Source: Marinobacter denitrificans
Lineage (GTDB): Bacteria > Pseudomonadota > Gammaproteobacteria > Pseudomonadales > Oleiphilaceae
Length of the DNA stretch: 64,000 bases
NCBI RefSeq assembly: GCF_008795955.1
Contig: NZ_VMHN01000001.1
Span: forward strand, 558,001-622,000
Reading direction: 5' to 3'
Shown: piece after piece, positions 16,507 to 23,775 of the stretch
Numbering within the stretch: the first letter of the stretch is position 1
Layout: each line of letters opens with the position of its first letter
The notes under the pieces: model-generated
The model's database searches: none
What the model was told of the DNA's origin: nothing
What the model saw: only the letters and a program-made list of their open reading frames with translations
Translations under genes and position numbers: made by a program

Positions 16507-17331
16507 CTAAGGCTGCCGCTCCGGAACCTGCGAGGGTGCCATAGCGTCACTCAGGCCATAAGCCCGCAGAATTTGCCCATACTCTCCATTGAGCCGGATT
16601 ATATTGAGTCCCCGATTGAAGTCTTCCAGCAGTTCTTCGCTGTAGGGTTTGCCTTTTACCACGCCGAAGTACAGGGGCTGCGTGAGCAGCGGGGCTGACA
16701 AACGAACCTTACTCTTCACGGTGGGGTTGGCCTCGATAATCGCCTTGACGACCAGCTTGTCTTCAATGCCCGCATCGACCCGGCCCCAGGCGACCATTTG
16801 AACGACGTTTGAAGTTGTGTCGACAGGCAGTTTATTCAGGGTATCGGCCTGATCAAAGTCGGCCCCAAAGCGCGCACCCTCCCGATAAGCAATCCTGAGC
16901 CCGGCAAGATCGTTGAAGTGCCGGGGGACCAGATCGGTTCCGGCAGGTAAAAGAGCGACTATCGGAGAGAGAAAGTAGGGCTGGCTGAATGCTACCAGTG
17001 CTTCACGATCCTTTGTATGCCATACGCCGATCAAGCCGTCTGCGGCCTGGCTGCGGGCGCTCCACACGACCCGTCGCCAAGGCTGGAGTCGTACCGTAAT
17101 ATTGTCATAGCCTGACGCTTTCAGGGCCGTTTTCACAATCTCGGTGGCAAAGCCTTTTTGAGAGTCAGTATCGTCCAGATAGGGGGGCCAGGGTGGGCCT
17201 ATTAACAAGAGCTCGCGCCCGGCAGCAGGAAATACCAAAGAGAGCAAAATGGCCATCGATACAACAAGCCGCCTTGCTCGCGAGGCAGGGACGCCCAGCC
17301 GCCAACCAGAAGGAAAAAAGACCGTTAACAT
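16507..17331 (-). CDS. extracellular solute-binding protein, family 3 (amino-acid type)
   Basis: A 274-residue exported protein of the SBP_bac_3 family. The N-terminal Sec signal ends near PAAG (VSMAILLSLVFPAAGRE). GPPWPPYLDDTDSQKGFATEIVKTAL is the typical opening lobe with the ligand-binding aromatic residues; WHTKDREALVAFSQPYFLSPIVALL and FNDLAGLRIAYREGARFG continue it. Proteins of this small, ABC-permease-free kind are common in Marinobacter and Shewanella relatives and may be sensory or orphan. It sits between the two copies of the ankyrin-type gene. The start at 17331 avoids a basic extension; an upstream ATG at 17373 is possible. Confidence 0.85.
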   Translation of the reverse strand: MLTVFFPSGWRLGVPASRARRLVVSMAILLSLVFPAAGRELLLIGPPWPPYLDDTDSQKGFATEIVKTALKASGYDNITVRLQPWRRVVWSARSQAADGLIGVWHTKDREALVAFSQPYFLSPIVALLPAGTDLVPRHFNDLAGLRIAYREGARFGADFDQADTLNKLPVDTTSNVVQMVAWGRVDAGIEDKLVVKAIIEANPTVKSKVRLSAPLLTQPLYFGVVKGKPYSEELLEDFNRGLNIIRLNGEYGQILRAYGLSDAMAPSQVPERQP

Positions 17332-17531
17332 TCTTCGCACCCTGCCCTGCTCCTTTTGATCAAACGATAGCATTGATCAGCTTAGCAGGAGCAATTCAGA
17401 AGTACTCGACGACTCAGTGAACAAAACCTGAATAGGTCTATTTCTCAGATGGGTGTCCCGGTTATTCCCCGAGCTTGCCTGCGAGCCCAAGAAAACAGAT
17501 CTGTTCCAGTTATCCCTCACAGAGCAGCCGC

Positions 17532-18155
17532 CTACAAAGCTTCGAGCTCTTTCCGAACATCCTGAAAAATTTCTTTGTTCCGGGACTCCAAAAACGATGC
17601 GAACTCCAATGCGTCAAACCCGTGGAAGTCCTTTTCTGGGCTATCAATCAGTAGGTTCGGGTCCGCCCCCAGCTGCACTAATGCGCGGAGATAATCAATA
17701 TCGGCATACAGTACTGCCTCATGCACCGGTGCCAACCCGTTGTAATAGCGGTTGACCGGCTCTCCCCTTTCCGCGAAATGTCGAAGCAACGCGTAGCCAC
17801 GCTGCCTCATGATCGAGTCAGCATCGTGTGTATCTAACGATGCGCCCACGAAATTGATCAGAGGTTGCGAACAGCCGCTCATTGCGGTCATTGCTTTACC
17901 ACATCGCTCATACGGCCAGTCCGAATGCGTCAGAAGCCAGTACGCCGCCGCAGGCCTGAGCGCCAGGCTATCGGGGTCGAAAGGGCTCCACGGCATTTCT
18001 TCGGGATCGAGAAGCGCAATAACTGTAAGTCCCCAAGCATCAGAACCGAAAGCCCAGGTACGATAGATCATCGGGAATGACATCAGGACGATGGCCAGGA
18101 CCACTCCGCCGAGAGTGAGTGCCTTTTTGTGGCCCAGGAAAAAGTTGATAAGCAC
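17532..18155 (-). CDS. membrane-anchored ankyrin-repeat protein, candidate immunity protein
   Basis: A 207-residue protein with an N-terminal transmembrane helix (LTLGGVVLAIVLMSFPMIYRTWAF) and a mostly helical rest. NGLAPVHEAVLYADIDYLRALVQLGADPNLL is a clear ankyrin repeat, spread over about residues 145-178, followed by a second degenerate one (FHGFDALEFASFLESRNKEI). It starts at a GTG with GGAGGAGC upstream. It is the third gene downstream of the PAAR effector, 81 bases after the small membrane protein. Ankyrin proteins are known in toxin/immunity loci, but the role here is inferred from position and from the decayed duplicate at 16135-16475. Confidence 0.75.
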   Translation of the reverse strand: MLINFFLGHKKALTLGGVVLAIVLMSFPMIYRTWAFGSDAWGLTVIALLDPEEMPWSPFDPDSLALRPAAAYWLLTHSDWPYERCGKAMTAMSGCSQPLINFVGASLDTHDADSIMRQRGYALLRHFAERGEPVNRYYNGLAPVHEAVLYADIDYLRALVQLGADPNLLIDSPEKDFHGFDALEFASFLESRNKEIFQDVRKELEAL

Positions 18156-18236
18156 GTCGCTCCTCCGTGAGCTTTGTACAATGCGGGGGTTCCTCTCTCA
18201 CGAAAGAAGCCTGCTCAGCTTCCGCCACCCGGGTGA

Positions 18237-18632
18237 CTAGTCAAACGCTCCGAGATACCAACCCGAGAAAAAAAACAGAAACATAAGAACTGCATACACG
18301 GTGAAAGGCACAACCACCCAAAGCTTCAACGACAGAGGTAAAGGTTCGTGCTCGTCACCCATTCTGGATTCGATACGGGTACCTATTCGCGGGAGGTTCC
18401 GAAATACTAAGAACACGTACACATATGACACCCGCATCCATCGTCCGATCGGACCATTGCCCCAGACTATACGCATATCATCCAAATACTTACCTGGCGT
18501 TGCGATCCGTCTCTCGACTTCCTCGGTTTTTCGGAAGAAAAACGTGACCATCAAAAGCATGAGAATTACACCTACGCCAAGAGAAATAGCTCCTGCAATA
18601 GCCGCTAATGCCGTCAGCTGCTCCTCATTCAT
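18237..18632 (-). CDS. small membrane protein, candidate immunity protein for the PAAR effector
   Basis: A 131-residue protein with two hydrophobic segments, at residues about 8-32 (LAAIAGAISLGVGVILMLLMVTFFF) and 103-125 (LWVVVPFTVYAVLMFLFFFSGWYL), and a hydrophilic region of about 70 residues between them with basic residues. Its start codon overlaps the effector stop by 8 bases (ATGAATAG) and uses a GGGAGG site inside the effector gene, so the two are translationally coupled. Membrane-embedded immunity proteins are typical for T6SS toxins that act on the inner membrane. No family recognised; the immunity role is an inference. Confidence 0.72.
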   Translation of the reverse strand: MNEEQLTALAAIAGAISLGVGVILMLLMVTFFFRKTEEVERRIATPGKYLDDMRIVWGNGPIGRWMRVSYVYVFLVFRNLPRIGTRIESRMGDEHEPLPLSLKLWVVVPFTVYAVLMFLFFFSGWYLGAFD

Positions 18633-20121
18633 GAATAGCCTCCCTCAGCTTTTGCCCAATGCCCTCACCACCTACTCCGCCTCCATAGCCTCCTGCTGCT
18701 GCGCCGAGCCCCCCAGCGATGACGGCGCAAGCCACACCCCCAATGCCTGCGGTGGTGATCGCGAAGACTGTGCAGGTCGCCGCTGCGGCTGTTGCCCCAA
18801 CAGCGCCCCCAGCAAGAGAACCCGTGAACTTACCTCCCTCACTGTAAGCAACGACCTGACACTCTTTATCACTTCCAGAGGTGCATGCCTCATGGATTTT
18901 TAACGCAGACATAGATGCATCGAGGGTGATCCCCAGATAACCTACGTTTCGGGCATACTCGGCCCCCGTTGCCAGCCGCTCGTAGTGCGTAGCGTACCCT
19001 GGTATGCCACCGACCCCGGCGGTCTTCCAACTATGCACAATACTCTTAGACGACAACCCGAGGGCACGCTTCAGCTTCGCATCATCCAGTGACATACCTT
19101 GGCGTGCCACGCTTCCCAGAGAAAAATCCAGCTCTTTGAAAAGTGCCCGCCGCTTCTCGAAAAACTCCGGATGGTTGAGATGCCCGTGCTTCCGGTAACT
19201 GTCCTGATGAAGGCGCTCGATGTTCTTTAAGGCCTTCTCAATGCTGCCAATCTGCTTTGACACCATTACTGCGCCAGCACCCATACCCGCAGAACCCGTT
19301 GAGGTGATGGCTTCCAGTAAATCGTAATACTTGACGATAAACTGCGCCTCGTCCTGATCCAGCGACCGTACCTGGGCATTTACCTGTGCCGCCACCTCCA
19401 TCAGGTCCGCTTCTTCCCGGGTGCACGCCATGCCCTCCGGGTCGCCCAGCACAATCATCTCACCAGGCAGCACCTTATCGCCAAGGCCCGGATTCAAACG
19501 GTCAAAACTATCAGGCTTCGCGGAAGCATCACCATAGAGCGCAGCCAACAGGGCAGTCTTGCTCATTGGGCTCTGAACCACGTGATAGCCTGGTTCCACA
19601 GTAGTTTCCTCCGTTTGACCCTTTGAACCCTTATCAGACAAACCAGACACAATCGGGCCCACTGCAACCATACTGCTATCGCCCCGCGCCATCACATTTG
19701 AGATTGGAGACTGTGGGGACGACAAGGATTCTGTAGCTCCACCATCAACACTGCGAGCATAAGAAGCTTCCGCCTGCGAAGCTGGCTTTGATGGGGCCGG
19801 TGAAATGCCGGAAAACTGGGTGGGCGTATATGTATCACCAATAACCACGCTGCCACTACCGATGGTGACGCCGCCGCAGGAAAGCGCACCACCAGTCACG
19901 GCGGCAGGAATACCATTGATCAGCACGGTTGCCGAACCTGCGGCGATAGCTCGCGGATGAGGGGGATGCTTGGGTTTGGAGTGTGGTGCGAGAGGGTCGC
20001 CAACACGGGCAACAGGCTTGCCATCAATCAGCACATTGGGGGAACCGGCAGTTACCGGAGTGGGCGGGAACCCCTGGTGGTCTGTTCCTATGTCACCCAA
20101 CAGCACAACTTTCTTGCTCAT
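18625..20121 (-). CDS. PAAR-domain T6SS effector with LysM-like and glycine-zipper C-terminal regions
   Basis: A 498-residue specialised effector. Residues 1-100 are a PAAR domain (GDIGTDHQGFPPTPVTAGSPNV, KPVARVGDPLAPHSKPKHPPHP, ITIGSG-type repeat VTIGSGSVVIGD), the tip that caps the VgrG spike of type VI secretion. A Pro/Ser linker leads to a LysM-like segment (residues about 170-225: GYHVVQSPMSKTALL to GEMIVLGD). A helical region with a KNIERLHQDSYRKHGHLNHPEFFEKRR block follows. The last 65 residues are hydrophobic and Gly/Ala-rich with repeated small residues, as in glycine zippers, and could insert into a membrane. No VgrG or T6SS structural gene lies in the window. Toxin chemistry unproven. 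Confidence 0.85.
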   Translation of the reverse strand: MSKKVVLLGDIGTDHQGFPPTPVTAGSPNVLIDGKPVARVGDPLAPHSKPKHPPHPRAIAAGSATVLINGIPAAVTGGALSCGGVTIGSGSVVIGDTYTPTQFSGISPAPSKPASQAEASYARSVDGGATESLSSPQSPISNVMARGDSSMVAVGPIVSGLSDKGSKGQTEETTVEPGYHVVQSPMSKTALLAALYGDASAKPDSFDRLNPGLGDKVLPGEMIVLGDPEGMACTREEADLMEVAAQVNAQVRSLDQDEAQFIVKYYDLLEAITSTGSAGMGAGAVMVSKQIGSIEKALKNIERLHQDSYRKHGHLNHPEFFEKRRALFKELDFSLGSVARQGMSLDDAKLKRALGLSSKSIVHSWKTAGVGGIPGYATHYERLATGAEYARNVGYLGITLDASMSALKIHEACTSGSDKECQVVAYSEGGKFTGSLAGGAVGATAAAATCTVFAITTAGIGGVACAVIAGGLGAAAGGYGGGVGGEGIGQKLREAIHE

Positions 20122-20231
20122 TCCTTTGCTCCTTCTGTCCTTGAAGAACCATCCATTTTTTCAGGGGGCGCCGTCACTGGTGCCCAACGCGGTAATGCTG
20201 AACAAAGATACCGTAATACTCAAGGCTCTAT

Positions 20232-20543
20232 TCAGGCAGCCCGAGGAGAGCCATTATCCCCATCGGACTCCAGAGTCCATCTCATCCCCAATGCGCGCCC
20301 CGCCTTCACAAGCGTGGTGATCGTTACACCGGTATCCTTCTCATCAAGCAGGCGGTTAACCACCGTACGACTGGTATGCATTTTCTGGGCAAGCTGGGAC
20401 TTGTTTACGCCTGTGTACCCCATCGCTTGCTGAATCTGCCAGACAATTACCCGCTTCAGCGCCTCAGCTTCTGCCTGTTCAAGTGTGCCGTCGGATTCAA
20501 GCAGATCATCGAGAGAGCTGCCAACGTGCTTATGCTGTGTCAT
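20232..20543 (-). CDS. XRE/HigA-like helix-turn-helix regulator
   Basis: A 103-residue DNA-binding protein. KHVGSSLDDLLE near the N-terminus, the helix KRVIVWQIQQAMGYTGVNKSQLAQKMHTSRTVVNRLLDEKDTGVT with the HTH (SQLAQKMHTSRTVVNRLL) and TLVKAGRALGMRWTL are the hallmarks of a family of antitoxin-like XRE regulators that usually accompany a RelE/ParE-type toxin. No toxin gene is present next to it. The start at 20543 follows the family; a start at 20588 has a much better AGGAAGGGGG site and would add 15 residues. An 18-bp perfect palindrome at 20616-20633 is its probable operator. Confidence 0.82.
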   Translation of the reverse strand: MTQHKHVGSSLDDLLESDGTLEQAEAEALKRVIVWQIQQAMGYTGVNKSQLAQKMHTSRTVVNRLLDEKDTGVTITTLVKAGRALGMRWTLESDGDNGSPRAA

Positions 20544-20615
20544 TTTCGTGCTCTCACATAATACGACGTTAACCGTTTTCCTTGTCATAAACCCCCTTCC
20601 TTGGCGCAAACCAAA

Positions 20616-20633
20616 TGTACCTAATTAGGTACA
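20616..20633. promoter_or_regulatory. 18-bp perfect palindrome, probable operator of the HTH gene
   Basis: TGTACCTAA followed by TTAGGTACA forms a perfect 18-bp dyad, 28 bases upstream of the alternative start at 20588 and within the expected promoter. XRE regulators bind such short perfect dyads, usually to repress themselves. Confidence 0.65.
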
Positions 20634-20647
20634 CCAATGCCAGCCTT

Positions 20648-20782
20648 CTAACAATCCATTACCTCCCGCGCAGAAAAGCTTGACCATTCATACAACTCAG
20701 GTTTATCCACCATCCTCGCCTTAACAGAATTGAGTTCCACATAGCGACAACAAGCCAGCAGGTAGGCGTCAGTATCAATCGA
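20648..20782 (-). pseudogene. C-terminal fragment of a REP-associated tyrosine transposase (RAYT)
   Basis: DTDAYLLACCRYVELNSVK is followed by ARMVDKPELYEWSSF. This is the typical C-terminal block of RAYT/IS200-like Y1 transposases, in which a CYRYIELNPVRA segment precedes a PWSSYR segment. Only about 42 codons remain; the catalytic HUH and Tyr motifs are missing. The fragment begins exactly where the rho-like gene stops (20775-20777). Confidence 0.7.
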
Positions 20783-21758
20783 TGGGCGCTCCGGGAATGC
20801 TGTCCAGAAGCTCGAAATTTGTGGGGTACTGCTCAAGCAGCTCAACCAGCTTTCTCGTGCCCTCCAGCGGTTTGAGACCGCTGAGCGCCCGGCGCAACGC
20901 TCTTATTTTGTGTAAATATTTCGGATCTAACAGCAGCTCTTCACGGCGTGTACTGCTTTTCGAAATGTCCAGCGCGGGGAAGATTCGCTGATTCGCAACG
21001 TCTCTTGATAAAACCAGCTCCATGTTCCCCGTGCCCTTGAATTCCTCAAATATAACCTGGTCCATACGGCTGCCGGTATCAACCAGAACGGTTGCCAAAA
21101 TGGTAAGCGATCCGCCATTCTCAAGGTTTCGTGCAGAGCCAAACAACCTCCGCGGGATCTCCATTGCGCGAGAATCAACCCCGCCAGACATAGTACGGCC
21201 GCCGCTCTTTTGCTGGGCATTGTGCACACGCGCAAGCCTGGTAAGGGAATCAATCACAATCATCACATCGTGACCCTCGCCGGCTTGCTGGCGAGCGGTA
21301 TCAAGAAGCTCATCGGCAACGCGAGCGTGATGGGCATAGCTTTCATCCGAAGAAGAGGCGTGTACCTCAGCCGGGACGCTACGCCTGAAATCAGTGACCT
21401 CTTCGGGTCGCTCATCTATCAATAACGCATAAAGTTTAATCTCGGGATACGCCTTCCCCACCGCCTGGCAAATATCTTTCAAGATCGTCGATTTTCCAGA
21501 CCCCGGCGGTGCAACGATCAAGCCTCGCTGCCCCATTCCAATCGGCGTGATCAAATCCATCGCACGCACCGTGAGTTTTTCTGAACCTGACTCCAAACGA
21601 ATCCCCGGCGCTGGATTGATAGCCACACCGTTTAAAAAACGTTTTTGTGGATCTGCCTCCCTCTCACCCTCAACCCCAACCATAGCTTCGGCTTCCTCAG
21701 CCACTGGTTTGGCGTCTTTAATGGGTTTCCGGGTTAAACCTAATGTCTTTCTCGTCAT
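20775..21758 (-). CDS. Rho-like transcription termination factor lacking the N-terminal domain
   Basis: A 327-residue ATPase with the full Rho C-terminal RecA-like motor: GMGQRGLIVAPPGSGKST (Walker A), LYALLIDERPEEVTDF, VMIVIDSLTRLARVHN (Walker B), SGGVDSRAMEIPRRLFGSARN (Q/R-loop region), ILATVLVDTGSRMDQVIFEEFKGTGNMEL and RIFPALDISKSSTRREELLL. Canonical Rho is about 420 residues and begins with a helical bundle and an OB fold that bind rut RNA; here those are replaced by some 70 residues with a TLGLTRKP opening and an acidic stretch. It is therefore a divergent paralogue, not the housekeeping gene. Start codon uncertain (no clear ribosome site). Confidence 0.85.
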   Translation of the reverse strand: MTRKTLGLTRKPIKDAKPVAEEAEAMVGVEGEREADPQKRFLNGVAINPAPGIRLESGSEKLTVRAMDLITPIGMGQRGLIVAPPGSGKSTILKDICQAVGKAYPEIKLYALLIDERPEEVTDFRRSVPAEVHASSSDESYAHHARVADELLDTARQQAGEGHDVMIVIDSLTRLARVHNAQQKSGGRTMSGGVDSRAMEIPRRLFGSARNLENGGSLTILATVLVDTGSRMDQVIFEEFKGTGNMELVLSRDVANQRIFPALDISKSSTRREELLLDPKYLHKIRALRRALSGLKPLEGTRKLVELLEQYPTNFELLDSIPGAPID

Positions 21759-22040
21759 GGGTGTTTGATAGCTCTTAGTTGATAGATATTTTTCGAAATG
21801 GGCTGATAACGCCTGAAAACAGTGTGCACAAAATAAATCTGTCCCTGTTTTCCGCAACTTGCCTTACTTGCCAGCATTCAGCGTTTGTACAGCATAGGAT
21901 TCAAAGATTAAATCTGCTCCCGTTTTCGCTGGGAACATTGCTCATTATTTAACCAGCACCTATAACTTATATAGTTATAACCTGTAACCAATCAGCGCAG
22001 GCCACACCTTCAAACAAAAAGGCAGGCAAGGAGACGGAAC
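21759..22040. other. intergenic region with two degenerate repeats and an inverted repeat
   Basis: AAATCTGTCCCTGTTTTCC (from 21836) and AAATCTGCTCCCGTTTTCG (21910-21928) are two copies of a motif that recurs at 28831-28854 next to a RAYT remnant, so they are probably the edges of lost transposase units. TATAACT-TATAT-AGTTATA at 21961-21979 is a 7-bp dyad about 60 bases upstream of the sulfite dehydrogenase gene and could be an operator. Confidence 0.45.
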
Positions 22041-23267
22041 ATGCAAGCGGAAGCAGCACTTCAGCGAGGCCGGAATGACCCTGGTCTCGAAAACCCCACC
22101 CGTAGAAGCCTTCTGCTTGGCAGCGCCGGGGCCATGGCCGCAGTGAGCCTACTGGGTTTCATACCGCTCGCGAAAGGCGAGGAGCCCAAATCATTGCCCG
22201 ATTACGCCGCCTGGAAAGAGCGCAATGCCCTGATCGTGCATAGCGCCAACACCATGGAGACCGAAAGAGGTGCAATCGGCATCGGTGTCATCACACCCAG
22301 TGATCGCCTGTTCGTTCGCAACAACCTGCCCGCACCTTCGGAGTCAGTAACCGAAAACCCGGATGTCTGGGAGGTTCAAATCGAAGGCGTCAAAAATCCC
22401 CGAACCCTCACCGTGGGGGAACTGAAAAAGATGGGCGTCACCACCACTGCCTCCGTGCTCCAGTGCTCCGGAAACGGCCGAGCCTTTTTCCCGCATGGTG
22501 CGAGTGGTACCCAGTGGTCGGTTGGTGCTGCCGGTTGCGTTATGTGGACGGGCGTTCCCCTGAAAGATGTTGTGGAAGCCCTTGGCGGAGCCGTAGAGGG
22601 TGCAAAGTACATTACCAGCACGGGTGGCGAATCCCTACCGGACGGACTTGACCCCAAAACGGTCGTGGTGGAGCGCTCAGTACCCACCAAAGCACTGGAA
22701 ACGGCGATACTGGCGTGGGAAATGAACGACGAGCCTCTCAGCAATACCCATGGCGGCCCCCTGCGCATGGTGGTACCGGGCTACTACGGCGTTAACAACG
22801 TCAAGTATGTGAAGAACATTGCCTTCACTGGGAATCAGACCGATGCCAAGATTCAGGCCTCGGGTTACCGCATCCGGGATGTGGGGGTGAAAGGCGCCCC
22901 GGACCAACCCTCGATGTGGGAGATGAACGTCAAATCCTGGGTGACCGCGCCTCTGGAAACCGGCAGCAGTGGCCGGAACATGATCTACGGCGTCGCCTTT
23001 GGCGGCACAGTGGCGCTCGCAAAAGTGGATGTTTCGGTTGATGGCGGTAAAACCTGGAAGCAGGCCCGGTTCCTGGGGCCGGACCTTGGCCCCTACGCCT
23101 GGCGACCTTTTGTCCTGGCAGCGGACCTGCAGGCCGGCGAACATCGTATTGTCAGCCGGGCGACGGACGTTGAAGGCAACAGCCAGCCGGAAGGCCGGAC
23201 CGACAACGAGCGTGGCTATGGTCACAATGGCTGGAAAGACCACGGCGTCACCGTAGCGATCAGCTGA
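22041..23267 (+). CDS. sorA: sulfite dehydrogenase, molybdopterin subunit (SorA-type)
   Basis: A 408-residue periplasmic molybdoenzyme of the sulfite oxidase family. The twin-arginine signal is TRRSLLLGSAGAMAAVSL at residues about 20-37. ASVLQCSGNGRAFF holds the molybdenum-ligating Cys and adjacent Arg region, QWSVGAAGCVMWTGVPLKDVVEALG and THGGPLRMVVPGYYGVNNVKYV follow, and the C-terminal dimerisation domain begins around WEMNVKSWVTAP. With a c-type cytochrome encoded 60 bases downstream, it should oxidise sulfite and pass electrons to cytochrome c. The split arrangement fits SorAB. Confidence 0.88.
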   Translation: MQAEAALQRGRNDPGLENPTRRSLLLGSAGAMAAVSLLGFIPLAKGEEPKSLPDYAAWKERNALIVHSANTMETERGAIGIGVITPSDRLFVRNNLPAPSESVTENPDVWEVQIEGVKNPRTLTVGELKKMGVTTTASVLQCSGNGRAFFPHGASGTQWSVGAAGCVMWTGVPLKDVVEALGGAVEGAKYITSTGGESLPDGLDPKTVVVERSVPTKALETAILAWEMNDEPLSNTHGGPLRMVVPGYYGVNNVKYVKNIAFTGNQTDAKIQASGYRIRDVGVKGAPDQPSMWEMNVKSWVTAPLETGSSGRNMIYGVAFGGTVALAKVDVSVDGGKTWKQARFLGPDLGPYAWRPFVLAADLQAGEHRIVSRATDVEGNSQPEGRTDNERGYGHNGWKDHGVTVAIS

Positions 23268-23327
23268 TACACAGCGGGGCCGCCCGAGGACGGGGCGCCC
23301 CGACCAGTGTCCTCAGAGAGACGTAAT

Positions 23328-23648
23328 ATGAGACTGATTGCCGTAGTGTTAGTTGTACCCCTGTGTGGCTTGTCACTTCTGGCCCAGGCCAGCGACCCCG
23401 AAAAGGGAAAAAAGGTATTCACCCAGGACGCACAACCTGCCTGTGCTGTGTGTCACACCCTTGCAGATGCTGGCTCTACCGGCGAGATCGGGCCGAACCT
23501 GGATGAACTGAAACCATCGAGGGAAGCCGTGGTCAACGCTGTTACCGGAGGCGTTGGCATTATGCCGGCGTTTGAAGAATCCCTGTCTGCAGAGCAGATC
23601 GAGGCTGTGGCGGCTTACGTTGCCACGGTTACAGGCGGGGATAAGTAA
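23328..23648 (+). CDS. sorB: monoheme c-type cytochrome (SorB-type)
   Basis: A 106-residue exported cytochrome c. A signal peptide (MRLIAVVLVVPLCGLSLLAQA) is followed by KGKKVFTQDAQPACAVCHTLADAGSTG with the CxxCH heme-binding motif, GPNLDELKPSREAVVNAVTGGVGIMPAFEESLSAEQI with the axial Met, and a C-terminal helix VAAYVATVT. It directly follows the sulfite dehydrogenase gene and is its probable electron acceptor. The start at 23328 is chosen because it gives an immediate signal peptide. Confidence 0.9.
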   Translation: MRLIAVVLVVPLCGLSLLAQASDPEKGKKVFTQDAQPACAVCHTLADAGSTGEIGPNLDELKPSREAVVNAVTGGVGIMPAFEESLSAEQIEAVAAYVATVTGGDK

Positions 23649-23775
23649 GTAGGGGGCTCATGCCCTCTTCCTCGCAACAGCCAGACAAGTCCAGAATTGA
23701 GCCTCCCACCCGGCACCTCTTCCACCACTATTTCCGCTACTATCAAGGTAAGCCAGTGCTGGAGCCACAGCCGCC

